Positions 48,148 to 57,866 are shown, numbered from the stretch's first letter. The stretch: DNA of 64,000 nt from Clostridium aceticum (GCF_001042715.1 NZ_CP009687.1:3711418-3775417), one strand, 5' to 3'. Translations and numbers: made by a program. Notes: generated from the sequence alone by a model not told the origin.

Positions 48148-48356
48148 ATAGACTGCTTTTCCTCAGCAATCATTTTATCTATATTCACAGAAATTTATCT
48201 CCTATTTCCAAGGGGTAGGGGGTTCCCCAAAGGGTGTTCTTCCTAATATATACCCCAGTTGTATTCGGTCCTATTTTCCCATATTTTTCTTTATTACTTA
48301 ACAAAATTTCTGCCTAATATTTGCATATATTATTAGTATTTTTTATAATTTTAATG
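48148..48356 (-). repeat. R repeat copy 1 (complete: hairpin, core, tail)
   Basis: A terminator-like hairpin at 48148-48178 (GACTGC with CAGCAATC) is followed by the core at 48208-48243. The core is CCAAGGGGTAGGGGGTTCCC followed by AAAGGGTGTTCTTCC, and an AT-rich tail begins CCCCAGTTGTATTCGGTCC. The core recurs at 53931, 60051 and 62793, and the tail recurs at 63581. The element lies downstream of the minus-strand S-layer gene. No coding capacity. Confidence 0.75.
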
Positions 48357-48472
48357 CCATAGAAATAATATAGTTTAACTTTGTCTCAGCCAAAGTATGC
48401 TATATGGTTTACTTTTGAAACAAATTTTTAACCAGGCAGTTTCCATACAATATGTTCAAAATAAAATAAATA

Positions 48473-48502
48473 AGCCACATTGCTATTTAAAACAATGTGA
48501 CT
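48473..48502 (-). terminator. terminator of the S-layer-anchored protein gene
   Basis: AGCCACATTG pairs with CAATGTGACT through one G-U pair; it follows the stop at 48533 by 30 bp on the minus strand. Confidence 0.75.
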
Positions 48503-48532
48503 CATTTATCATAAAAGTTCTACTTTTACTTA

Positions 48533-51500
48533 TTAGTTAATCAGCTTGGCTCTTATTAATAGGTTTCTAATTGCTGTTAAAGATTCTGCATGGGTTAAGG
48601 TTCCCTTAGGGTCTAATATCCCATTACCTTTACCTTTAAAGATGTCCGCATTCACAGTTCTTTGCACATGAGCTGCAGCCCAACTAGATACTTCTTTGCT
48701 ATCCCTAAAGGTAGATAGTTTATTTCCCTTGCTTTCTGGAATTTTGGCTATATCCATTGCTTTAGCATACATGGTCATTGCCTCTTCTCTTGTGATGGTT
48801 GCATCTGGTCTGAAGGTTCCATTAGGATATCCCCCAATAATGCCCCAGTCATTTGCTATCAGAATGCTTGTAAATTGCTTGCTTTTATTAATATCTGTGA
48901 ACTTATTCTCTATAGATAAACCTTCCCTATATAGACCTAACGCTCTTACGATATAATCTGCAAACTCTGCTCTTGTCACTTCTTTATTGGCTTCAAAATT
49001 CTTATAATCTACAAGAACTAGTCTCGATGCCATATCATTTACATGATTTTCTGACCAATGTCCTATCACAGTGTCAACTACTGTTGGATTTGAAATAACG
49101 GAGTAGGTTGAATTGGTTAGAGAGTTAATCTTTGCATACCAGTTACCATCTTTCTCAAATACTTCTGTTGGTACATGAACGTAGGAACCATCTTTATTAA
49201 ATACAACGCCAGTTGTAATTTTACTTGGGTCTATCCCTGTTTGTATTTCCATAATACGCTCTGAATAATTATTAAATCTACTTATTACTCGTTCTTGTAC
49301 TGTTCCATCTGCAGCAGTTGTTTTTGCTGTGATTGTAAACTCTACAGGTTCAAATATAAGCTCATGTCCTAATGATTTTACATTAGCGGTTAGTTTCTCA
49401 GTTTCCTTAGCATCTAGTTTACTAATACTTACTTCAACTTCTATGGATTTTAGGTTGTCTAAATTGACACCCATGGATTGAGCAATCATTTCAATTGTAA
49501 AATTTTTTGCTACTATTCTATACTCAACCTTTTCTTCTCTTACTGATACATTAAAATCATTATCTTCTAGCTTTTTAACAATGTCACCTGTTAATGCTAC
49601 TTTCACTGTGTCGCCTGTATTCATAACAGGAATAATTAATTCATTGTTACTCTTGCTTGTTTTTATAGCATCTTCAATGCGTTTATCCATCTGTGCTGAG
49701 TCAATAACTAGCTTAACTTCTGTTTTACCATCTACTTTTGCTATAGTCTCCGTGCCTGTTTTTTCAACTTCCCCGTTAATAATTACTTCAATAGCGCTAG
49801 GTGCTAATACTGGAGTTGGCGCAGAAACACCGCTGCCTCCACCTGACCCCCCACCACTATTACTTGATGGAACTTGACTCCATCTAGCAAACAGTGTAGT
49901 ATCTACAGTTATGACATCCAAGTTGAAATCCCACTGATTTGTTAAACTGCTATCTGTATACCATCCACCAAAGATATATCCTGTTTTTGTTGGGTCTACC
50001 GGTGCTATGATTTTTCCCATATAGTTTATTGTTTGGCTATCTACAGGACTACCACCTTGGCTATCAAATGCTACTGTATATTCATTAATATCCCATTTAG
50101 CATATAGGGTTATGTCTGTTGTTACTACATCTGTAGAGAAGTTCCATTGGTTTAAGTATAAAGCATCTTTGTACCAACCACCAAAAGTATATCCTTCCTT
50201 TGTTGGTGCTATAGGTGCAGATATAAGGTTATCATAATTTACCGATACATCATCTACTGGGCTACCTCCTTGAGAATCAAAGGTTACAGTATACTGATTG
50301 ATGTCCCATCTACCATAGATTGTTGTATCCTCTGTAATAGGCATGCTATCAAAATCAAAGGCTGTTGCAAAATCACTATCGGTATACCACCCCGCAAAAG
50401 TATGTCCTATCTTTGTTGGGGAAACTGGTATTGTAACTCTTCCCATGTAATCTATTGTTTGTGAAGCTACTGGACTGCCACCATCTACATTAAAGCTTGC
50501 TATATACTGATTTATACTCCATTTTGCATATAATGTGATGTTTCCAGTTACTGCATCTGCAGCAAAGTTCCATTGGTTTAAGTATAAAGCATCTTTGTAC
50601 CAACCACCAAAAGTATATCCTTCCTTTGTTGGTGCTATAGGTGCAGATATAAGGTTATCATAATTTACCGATACATCACCTACTGGGCTACCTCCTTGAG
50701 AATCAAAGGTTACAGTATACTGATTCATGTCCCATTTACCATAGATTGTTGTATCCTCTGTAATAGGCATGCTATCAAAATCAAAGGCTGTTGCAAAATC
50801 ACTATCGGTATACCACCCCCCAAAGGTATGTCCTATCTTCGTTGGGGAAACTGGTATTGTAACTCTTCCCATGTAATCTATTAGTTGAGGCGCCACTGGG
50901 CTTCCACCATCTACATCAAAGCTTACAACGTATTGGTTATCTACCCACAAAGCATATAAGGTTATATCTTCATCAATAGCATAAATATCACCTTCTCTAT
51001 AGGATACTACTGTGGCATCACTACTTGTTCCCCAACCTAAAAATATATATCCTTCTCGATTAGGAGCTATACCTTGTAATATCAAATCTACGCCATTAAT
51101 TTTACTTTGACTATCAATATTTCCTATTCCACCATTAGCATCATAGTCTACTCTCCAAAAATGCACTGTTTCTTCAGCTGCTGCTGTTCCACTATCACTT
51201 TGCCATATAGTATCATGCCCTGCATCTCCATACTCCACAAAATACCCTCTTGCACGATATTGTAAATTCATATCAGCACGATTTTGATGATGAGTGTAGA
51301 AGTTAGGTGTGTCATTCCATAGAGAACTCCCATCAACCGTAGCTAAAAATGCTTCATACCCATATACTAAATTATTAGCACTGTTATTAGGTTCATTATT
51401 TGACCATGGGCTATAATCATAAACAATTTCTGCATTTGACAAAGTATCATTCCGTCTCACTTTGTCATAAAATACTGACCCTCTTGGACCTTGGACTGCA

Positions 51501-53536
51501 TCATATTCAGGACCACTTGCCCAATACCAAAAGTTCTTACTATCGTATCTGCCAGATATTATGGCTGCATTAGGAGTGTTGATATTATCTAATCTTGCTC
51601 TTGTTCCTCCGAACCACCCTGTCGAGCCATTTGAAATAGTATATAAAAAATTATTTTCTTCTTCACTTGTAACAGTTGCAAGATACCCTGATTGCCCTAA
51701 AAATGTTTTGGATTGTGCCTCGTTATAAGCTTTAATCCAACTCCAATCAGGGTCTTTTGGCTCACCTGTAAATTTTACATATTCATAGTAATGACCTGTG
51801 TCTGATGAATAGAACACAACATTTTTAATAGGTTTATCATAAAGGATTATTTGTATTTTGTTTATATTATTCTGATTGTCTGTTGAAAAAATTACTTCCC
51901 TTAAGAATGCCTCTACTTGTTGAGATGTTGTTCCTTGCGGTAAATTGCTAATTCTAATAGTCGAACCATTATCTAGGTGGCTTGGTATATCAAAATCAGT
52001 ATGCCCTGTAGGTAGTATGATTCTATCATTTGGACTTACAGCACTGGTAAAGCTAATTTGTATCCCGCGAACATTAGAGCCTTCTACTGTTAAATTAGGA
52101 AAGGAATACTCGTATTCATTACTACTAAATATTTCTCCTAGTTGAATGGACAGTGGTTCTTTTTCCACCCACTTAGCATATAGTGTTTTATGCATTGGAT
52201 TTTCACTACCATAATCATCAAAGGGGGTTGTATAATCTTTATCTATGTACCATCCTATGAAATTGTGTCCTGTCCTGGTAGTTGAAGGGATTACTACAGC
52301 TTCACTTTTTTCTAAAGTCAATGGTAGAATTTCTGTCCCCCCCATTGTGTCAAAGGTTATGGTATATTTCTGTGGATTTGTATTTGGAAAATAGTATTGA
52401 TACATTTCACTTATTTCTGTAGGCGTTAAGGCTCTTCCGTATACTATCATATCATCCATATACCCTGTAAATATTCCTGGACTATATTCAGTTTTGTGAG
52501 CAGAACCTATGTACCAATGAGCATACCAGCTTTCGTTGTTAATATCAATACTATCTGACAAAGGATGTTTTTTACTGACTTCGAGATTCCCATTGATATA
52601 TAACTTCAGGTTTTTTCCATCCCAAATATATGTGAATAGATACCATTCATTTAGTTCTATTTGTGAGTCTGACTGTATTTCTTCCTGTGCAAATCCTGCA
52701 ATGATTCTATTATCACTTGCTCTATACCTTAAATAGAAATCAGATTCTTGGAAAGTTAAGAATTCCCATATGCCTTGATTCTTATCTTCCGTTAGTTTAG
52801 CTAAGATAGAAACTGTTAGTTGGTTATTCTGGTCTAGAAGGGATAAATTATATGGTTCCTCCGAAAACAACATAGCACTCCCATTAAAGTATGCACTATA
52901 TGAACCTTCTTTAAAGTGGTCATTACTAAACTGTATTCCACCACTGTCTCCGTAAATATTCATTAAAAGATTTTCTACATCTTCTGATATATTGTGTTCA
53001 TATCTCCAACGCAATGCGTAGTCTGATACTGGATGGTTGTCCCCAGTTTTAGCAACAAACATAGTATGAAAAGAATTGTTATCTACTACTTTTACAACAC
53101 AGGTATCAGAAAAACTTCCTTCTTCTGTAGAAACTGTTATTAAGGCTTGTCCTTCAGATTGAGCTGTAACTACCCCTTGGGCAGATACTTCTACAATATC
53201 TGGATTGGATGTTTCCCATAGTACATTTCTATTAGTGGCTTCCTCAGGTAATACAGCAACTTCCAATACTTGGGTTTCTCCTACCATAAGCGAAATGTTG
53301 TTTTGATTCAACATTACCCCTGTAACAGAAATTATTTCTTTTGATATTGGAGTTTCCAGTCCATTATCTCCATAAACTTGTTGAGTCACTGTAGTTTCTT
53401 TTAATCCCTCATTCACAGTATCCTCCTTAGCAATAGTGGTATCTTCTCCCACTTCTGCATAAATAGGAGTGATGAAAGCTAAAGTTATCATTATCACTGA
53501 TAATAATAAGGCTATTCCTTTGTCTCTTTTTTTCAC
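48533..53536 (-). CDS. large S-layer-anchored multidomain surface protein (Big_2, LamG, lectin-like, InlB-type repeats, SLH)
   Basis: This 1667-residue secreted protein starts with GTG behind AGGGGGAATACC. In order it has a signal peptide (1-28), a Big_2 immunoglobulin-like domain (about 70-150), a LamG/concanavalin-like domain (about 180-385), and one Listeria-Bacteroides (InlB B) repeat (about 390-455). A C-type-lectin-like region (about 595-770, with WFGGTRARLDN and WSNNEPNN) follows, then six InlB-type repeats (about 795-1220, GYTFGGWYKD motifs). A Gly/Ser linker precedes a further domain, and three SLH domains (about 1485-1667) attach it to wall polymer. Adhesion or carbohydrate binding is likely. 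Two adjacent repeats are a nearly exact DNA duplication. Confidence 0.92.
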   Translation of the reverse strand: MKKRDKGIALLLSVIMITLAFITPIYAEVGEDTTIAKEDTVNEGLKETTVTQQVYGDNGLETPISKEIISVTGVMLNQNNISLMVGETQVLEVAVLPEEATNRNVLWETSNPDIVEVSAQGVVTAQSEGQALITVSTEEGSFSDTCVVKVVDNNSFHTMFVAKTGDNHPVSDYALRWRYEHNISEDVENLLMNIYGDSGGIQFSNDHFKEGSYSAYFNGSAMLFSEEPYNLSLLDQNNQLTVSILAKLTEDKNQGIWEFLTFQESDFYLRYRASDNRIIAGFAQEEIQSDSQIELNEWYLFTYIWDGKNLKLYINGNLEVSKKHPLSDSIDINNESWYAHWYIGSAHKTEYSPGIFTGYMDDMIVYGRALTPTEISEMYQYYFPNTNPQKYTITFDTMGGTEILPLTLEKSEAVVIPSTTRTGHNFIGWYIDKDYTTPFDDYGSENPMHKTLYAKWVEKEPLSIQLGEIFSSNEYEYSFPNLTVEGSNVRGIQISFTSAVSPNDRIILPTGHTDFDIPSHLDNGSTIRISNLPQGTTSQQVEAFLREVIFSTDNQNNINKIQIILYDKPIKNVVFYSSDTGHYYEYVKFTGEPKDPDWSWIKAYNEAQSKTFLGQSGYLATVTSEEENNFLYTISNGSTGWFGGTRARLDNINTPNAAIISGRYDSKNFWYWASGPEYDAVQGPRGSVFYDKVRRNDTLSNAEIVYDYSPWSNNEPNNSANNLVYGYEAFLATVDGSSLWNDTPNFYTHHQNRADMNLQYRARGYFVEYGDAGHDTIWQSDSGTAAAEETVHFWRVDYDANGGIGNIDSQSKINGVDLILQGIAPNREGYIFLGWGTSSDATVVSYREGDIYAIDEDITLYALWVDNQYVVSFDVDGGSPVAPQLIDYMGRVTIPVSPTKIGHTFGGWYTDSDFATAFDFDSMPITEDTTIYGKWDMNQYTVTFDSQGGSPVGDVSVNYDNLISAPIAPTKEGYTFGGWYKDALYLNQWNFAADAVTGNITLYAKWSINQYIASFNVDGGSPVASQTIDYMGRVTIPVSPTKIGHTFAGWYTDSDFATAFDFDSMPITEDTTIYGRWDINQYTVTFDSQGGSPVDDVSVNYDNLISAPIAPTKEGYTFGGWYKDALYLNQWNFSTDVVTTDITLYAKWDINEYTVAFDSQGGSPVDSQTINYMGKIIAPVDPTKTGYIFGGWYTDSSLTNQWDFNLDVITVDTTLFARWSQVPSSNSGGGSGGGSGVSAPTPVLAPSAIEVIINGEVEKTGTETIAKVDGKTEVKLVIDSAQMDKRIEDAIKTSKSNNELIIPVMNTGDTVKVALTGDIVKKLEDNDFNVSVREEKVEYRIVAKNFTIEMIAQSMGVNLDNLKSIEVEVSISKLDAKETEKLTANVKSLGHELIFEPVEFTITAKTTAADGTVQERVISRFNNYSERIMEIQTGIDPSKITTGVVFNKDGSYVHVPTEVFEKDGNWYAKINSLTNSTYSVISNPTVVDTVIGHWSENHVNDMASRLVLVDYKNFEANKEVTRAEFADYIVRALGLYREGLSIENKFTDINKSKQFTSILIANDWGIIGGYPNGTFRPDATITREEAMTMYAKAMDIAKIPESKGNKLSTFRDSKEVSSWAAAHVQRTVNADIFKGKGNGILDPKGTLTHAESLTAIRNLLIRAKLIN
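50087..50938. repeat. tandem 426-bp duplication inside the surface-protein gene
   Basis: Two in-frame units of 426 bp (142 codons) at about 50087-50512 and 50513-50938 are almost identical, encoding two InlB-type repeats each (residues about 866-1150). The low divergence indicates a recent tandem duplication, and the array could expand or contract by slippage. Confidence 0.85.
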
Positions 53537-53833
53537 CTAGGTATTCCCCCTTTGTCATTTTTGGAATGCGGAGTTAATGTTCCCTGATTATACTTTGTCT
53601 TATCGTCAAATATTTAGATAATGTTATTACCAATTTGATAGTACATTAGCATATATAAGAACGGCATAATTGTACTGTGATATGTAAGGATTTTAATTTA
53701 ATCCTTTCGATAAATTTTTCTATATTTTTACTTATTTAGACAATTATATCATTAATAGAAAACCAAGCCTAGTAGTACAACCTTAAAAAAAACTAAAATT
53801 TTCTTAAGGTTAAAAATTTTGCATAACTAAAAT

Positions 53834-53975
53834 AAAGCAGATTACCTTTTTAGCAATCTACTTTGTCCCTATTACTCATACTATTCTTTATTGTTTTCTC
53901 TCATAGTTCTTTACTAACCTCCATTTCTCTAAGGGGTAGGGGGTTACCCCAAGAGTGTTCTTCTCGGCAGGTAAA
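53834..53975 (-). repeat. R repeat copy 2 (hairpin and core; tail replaced)
   Basis: A hairpin at about 53834-53866 (AGCAGATT with AATCTACTTT) and a core at 53931-53967 (AAGGGGTAGGGGGTTACCCC, then AAGAGTGTTCTTCTCGG) are present. The element then breaks at GGTAAACC, where the copied L,D-transpeptidase fragment begins at 53976. In copies 3 and 4 the tail continues at this point. Confidence 0.72.
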
Positions 53976-54389
53976 CCAGGGTACATTCAGTCCCACCCAT
54001 CTGGTGCCAAATCCACCGCCCCATTTTGCTTTGCTAACTACTTTCCAAGATCCTAAGGGAGACGGGCTTCCAGGTTTGCCACTAGCAATAGGGTATTTTT
54101 TTATTAATTCATTTCCATTCAATAGATATAAGGTTTTTTCAGAGATATCTACTAATATTTTTAGATCATCATAATCAGGATTTTCTTCTATCATTCTGTT
54201 TTCCCATTGAATGTACTCATTATAGTATTCTCCTACATATTTATCAGATAAAGTCATAAAACTTAATAATCTATTCAATCCTTCTCCTCGATGGAGCACA
54301 ACGAAACTTCCTACCTTTAGAGCTGCTAACAATATCACCACAATTACCATCAATACTTTTTTGCGCACCTTCACTCCCCCTAAATACAT
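53901..54389 (-). pseudogene. truncated L,D-transpeptidase copy fused to R repeat
   Basis: The first 138 codons are nearly identical to the L,D-transpeptidase encoded at 45861-46661: signal anchor and the front of the YkuD domain up to WVGLNVPW. The frame then runs into R repeat copy 2 and ends after 24 unrelated residues. The catalytic HGTN and SAGCIRM segments are missing, so no enzyme can be made. The upstream region is copied too, so it may be transcribed. Confidence 0.9.
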
Positions 54390-54615
54390 AGTTCTCTCCC
54401 TATAATTATGAAGGGGGTTAAGAAATTATCATTGTTTGTTATGATAAAGATATTTTTTTATGCTTTAAGCTATGAAGGTTCTATATAGTGCCTATTATTT
54501 TTACTTCTATTTTCCCCTTATGATAAGTCTCCATCTGATTCGTTTGCTACTCTAAAATAGTTAAGGTGAGATACAAATTATTATTTGATGTTGTAGGGGC
54601 GACCTGTGGTCGCCT
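53976..54615. repeat. 640-bp duplicated segment, copy B
   Basis: Ungapped copy of 46248-46887. It starts at the breakpoint inside R repeat copy 2 (shared CCAGGG) and ends with the GGCGACC REP-like hairpin, after which the two loci diverge. Confidence 0.92.
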
Positions 54616-54750
54616 GTTGCTTGTTGCCTATCACATTTTAAATCTAATCGATTTTTAATAGATGCTGGGACTTAACAATTAATTTTATTTCTTCACAATT
54701 TATAAATTATGTTCATTTATCCCAACCCAGTATTATATTTATAACCTTCG

Positions 54751-55440
54751 TTAATCTTCATCATCAAATCTAATCCATTTTTCATTCATATAGATATCAA
54801 TACTATTATCATTTACAACTTGATATTCATACCCACTGCCAAAGTTAGATTGATTATCTTTAGTAGGTTTTTGAAACGGTTCTACTGTTGAAGTTATTTT
54901 ACCATCCATGACCCCGCATCTTGCACTAATATCGCTTTCTTTTCCAGTGTCTAAGTACAACATGCCCCTAACCCTTACCATCGGTATTAAATCGCCTAAT
55001 TCCCTCTCTATGTTTTGATTTTGAATTAAAGCTTCAATATAAGGTAGAAAATCCAGTAGTCCTTTTCTTATTTCATAAACGCCATAATATGGTTGCTCTA
55101 TATACCATTTTGAATTTTCATTATAAACAAATGATGTATATAGCCTGTCTTCTTTGGAATAGAAATTAATGGTGTAGTATTCGCTTATAATTGGTCTTTC
55201 GTGTGTTGTAATTATTCTTGTAGGCTTAGCATTTGAAAAGCAATTTAATATTTCCAGAATTTCTTTATCATCTATATACTTTTCCATGATATGTTCTTTC
55301 TTGATTTCCACAGCATAAATTTCATTTACTATGGGTAGTTCAATAGGTTTAGCTAATGGGAAAAAATTTATATAAAGAATTAATGCACTAATAATCATAG
55401 CAGAAGTAAATATAGCTATAAACATTATTATTTTCTTCAA
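54751..55440 (-). CDS. hypothetical membrane-anchored protein
   Basis: This 229-residue protein starts with TTG behind ACGGAGGTTTGA. It has one N-terminal hydrophobic segment (about 5-27) and then an extracytoplasmic domain with many beta strands. The segment EILEILNCFSNAKPTRIITTHERP resembles parts of small Gram-positive envelope domains, but I cannot name a family. It forms a run with two other unrecognised membrane-anchored genes upstream. Function unknown. Confidence 0.65.
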   Translation of the reverse strand: MKKIIMFIAIFTSAMIISALILYINFFPLAKPIELPIVNEIYAVEIKKEHIMEKYIDDKEILEILNCFSNAKPTRIITTHERPIISEYYTINFYSKEDRLYTSFVYNENSKWYIEQPYYGVYEIRKGLLDFLPYIEALIQNQNIERELGDLIPMVRVRGMLYLDTGKESDISARCGVMDGKITSTVEPFQKPTKDNQSNFGSGYEYQVVNDNSIDIYMNEKWIRFDDED

Positions 55441-55740
55441 AATTCAAACCTCCGTTTTGATAAAAGATAAATAGTATTTAATTTACAATTATCTACTTGA
55501 TATGTCCTAATCAGCATCTATATAAGTTATTAAAATCTTTTTATTAGTACTCTTATTGATCTGTATTTTGTACTTAAATACACTGATTTTTTCACTTATT
55601 TTTGCACCCATTTTTTGAAACTTGTTAACAATGTGTTTTAACAGTGTGATAAATTTATTACATAAAAAAGAGTGCAAATTTTAATGCAACTTTTGTTCTG
55701 CACCTCTGAAGCAAGCCATTATTTTTTTAGTAATCTTTTT
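55441..55740. other. intergenic region with short inverted repeats
   Basis: This AT-rich stretch holds GAGTGCA near 55671 and TGCACCTC near 55699, which may form a weak terminator for the minus-strand gene ending at 55741. Nothing else was seen. Confidence 0.4.
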
Positions 55741-56736
55741 TTATCTCCCATGATTTATAATCATGATACTTTCTTCATCATTATATAGTTCATAATAAAA
55801 GGTCTGATTATACCATCGATGATTCCATATGTCTGATTCAGTATGGCCCTCAGCAATTTGTAGCTGCAGCTCCTCTTGAATTTTTATGGTATTTCTATAA
55901 CCATCAGTAGTATATATTTTTTCTAATTGTAAAGAGTCCATATCAAAATAAGCTTGCCATTTTTCAGGTATATGAATCCGCACCTTAAACTGATTATGAT
56001 TTCTACCATAGTCTATCAATTCTAGGCTTACGTTGACAAGTACTTCCCCGTCCTCTCCTGTTGTTATATTTATACTGCTATTATCAAAGTTACAATCCAC
56101 AGCCGCTAAATTACTTTGTGCAAGAGCATGATAAGTACTCCTAGCAAGGTGGATACTTTGCCCCATCAAAGGCATAATCATCACAATAAGGATTAAAAAA
56201 ATAAAGAATTTACTTTTCTCAGCAAACCTTGACAGACTAATTATTTTTACAAAACTGTAAATAAACAGGATTAAAATAGGTAATCCTGATAAGTATAGGG
56301 TTCCACCGTTTTGAAATGAGATAGGTGGAATGATATACTGCATCACAGAGTAGGAGTTGTGAGGTAGTCTATGGATTAATAATAAACCTAAAAACAAGAT
56401 GCCTAGATATTTTAAAAGCTCTATATCTAACGCTCTTTTTTCCTCCAGAGAGGATGATGGTCTAATAAAATCTATAATAAGATATAGAATAAATGCATTC
56501 ATTAGTAATGGAAATGGGTCTACACCAAGACCTGCATTACCACCAAAAAGATTAGGAATCATCCAGTTGCTTGTCGGCTGATATTGATAGATGGTTATAT
56601 AGTGAAAAGGTAACCCAAATTCATATCTTAACATTCCTCCTGGAGTCATTTCAAAAGCTCTGCCAGGCAGAAGGATTGTTAAAGTCATCGCAATAAGCAT
56701 ACTGATACCATAATAAAGCTTTTTTGATATGCGCAT
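55741..56736 (-). CDS. hypothetical polytopic membrane protein with extracytoplasmic C-terminal domain
   Basis: The 331-residue protein has about five hydrophobic segments in the first 200 residues (for example YYGISMLIAMTLTILLP and ILFIYSFVKIISL) followed by a soluble beta-rich domain of about 130 residues. The start at ATG 56736 has AGGAGAG upstream. I recognise no family. It stands between two single-pass proteins of similar character, all on the minus strand, so the three may form one unit. Confidence 0.65.
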   Translation of the reverse strand: MRISKKLYYGISMLIAMTLTILLPGRAFEMTPGGMLRYEFGLPFHYITIYQYQPTSNWMIPNLFGGNAGLGVDPFPLLMNAFILYLIIDFIRPSSSLEEKRALDIELLKYLGILFLGLLLIHRLPHNSYSVMQYIIPPISFQNGGTLYLSGLPILILFIYSFVKIISLSRFAEKSKFFIFLILIVMIMPLMGQSIHLARSTYHALAQSNLAAVDCNFDNSSINITTGEDGEVLVNVSLELIDYGRNHNQFKVRIHIPEKWQAYFDMDSLQLEKIYTTDGYRNTIKIQEELQLQIAEGHTESDIWNHRWYNQTFYYELYNDEESIMIINHGR

Positions 56737-56912
56737 AGTATTTTCTCTCCTCTATATGTATATACGTAGAATTTTTGTGTTTTTACCTGTTTTTTACAGT
56801 CGTCTTGATTTTTACTTTCTGTTTTCTGTAACTAAAACAGCTAAGGTTATATATATTAACTTCAAACCTAACCTATGCTCATAATAAGAAGATCCATTCA
56901 TTTGTTTTTTCT

Positions 56913-57419
56913 TCATATTTCAGGAATGCTACCTACAACAGATGTGGAGCCTGTTTCGGGATAATAAGAAACATGATTTTTATAAAGAGTATAAATTTCG
57001 TTAGAAGTTGCAATGACGGTCCCATCTGTAAACATCAAAGCCAGCTCTGTCATTTCTTTGTTGATAAGGATTGTGCCTATTACATCCATATCGGGAAAAC
57101 TGGCATTTTGATAATATCGCAGCCTCTGTATATTTTGCTCATCACCCCACCGAATGCCTGCTTGCATACCTTCTCTTCCTGTTTTTTCATAGGATAGGAT
57201 ATGAAATTTTCCACTAAATGAATCGTCATCACGAAAGAGATAGTTACTTTTTTCTCCATCTATGAAAACAGTTGTTTTATCAGTTATAACTCCATTTTCG
57301 TATATATTTGCAGATATTTCTTGCTTTATATTTTTGTTAAATGGAATTATAGAAAGCATCCAAAACCCAATAAGTAAAGCCATAACCACTTTCACAATCG
57401 TTTTATATTTCTCTTTCAT
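56913..57419 (-). CDS. hypothetical membrane-anchored protein
   Basis: This 168-residue protein has an N-terminal anchor (about 8-27) and a small beta-rich extracytoplasmic domain containing EKSNYLFRDDDSFSGKF. The start at ATG 57419 has TTGGAGGTATAAGAGG upstream. No family recognised. It is first in the row of three unknown envelope genes and lies next to a chimeric gene relic. Confidence 0.62.
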   Translation of the reverse strand: MKEKYKTIVKVVMALLIGFWMLSIIPFNKNIKQEISANIYENGVITDKTTVFIDGEKSNYLFRDDDSFSGKFHILSYEKTGREGMQAGIRWGDEQNIQRLRYYQNASFPDMDVIGTILINKEMTELALMFTDGTVIATSNEIYTLYKNHVSYYPETGSTSVVGSIPEI

Positions 57420-57453
57420 CCTCTTATACCTCCAAATATTAATAATATTTGCT

Positions 57454-57812
57454 ACGTATTATCTATCTGTGACGACTAAAAAAGATATTGTATAACATCA
57501 AATTTCCCTAATTACTTTACATGGATTTCCTGCAGCAACTACATTGCTAGGAATATCTTTAGTCACAACACTCCCCGCTCCTATAGTTACGTTATCGCCT
57601 ATCTTTACTCCTGGGCATATTATTGTTCCACCACCAACCCACACGTTGTTCCCTATAATTATTGCTTTAGCAAATTCTTTCAAATCAATGGTTGCTCCCA
57701 TTGCAATAAGGATATCTAATCCCAGTAATCCATTAATCTCACCTACTGGGTCGATTATGCCAAAATCTACTTTTGCCTCCACTACTGTGAATTGCCTATT
57801 TCTATTTCATCT
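57454..57812. repeat. chimeric duplicate of 61295-61522 joined to 62004-62136
   Basis: 57454-57681 matches 61295-61522 (offset 3841), and 57672 onward matches 62004 onward (offset 4332). The two source blocks are joined at AAATTCTTTC, a 10-bp sequence present at both source sites, so 491 bp between direct repeats was removed. The right end changes abruptly into an R repeat tail. Confidence 0.9.
57498..57782 (-). pseudogene. chimeric relic: retropepsin-like protease 3' part fused to acetyltransferase 3' part
   Basis: The frame of 94 codons begins within the C-terminal third of a copy of the aspartic-protease gene ([20 protein letters not shown]) and passes through the AAATTCTTTC junction. It continues as the C-terminal hexapeptide repeats of the acetyltransferase ([12 protein letters not shown]) and ends IREI-stop. 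The protease active site (DTGA) and the acetyltransferase N-terminal half are absent. A 1-base deletion near 57791 relative to the source breaks the frame with the rest of the protease. It retains a TGA stop that the intact gene has lost. Confidence 0.88.
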
Positions 57813-57866
57813 TTATTATTGGCTATTTGCATTTATCTTGTGCCTTTTCAAACAGATGATGCGATG
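57800..57866 (-). repeat. R repeat copy 5 (tail fragment)
   Basis: TTATTATTGGCTATTTGCAT and the following ATTTATCTTGTG...CTTTTCAAACAG match the distal tails of R copies 3 and 4. The core and hairpin are missing; the chimeric duplicate abuts at about 57812. Confidence 0.6.
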
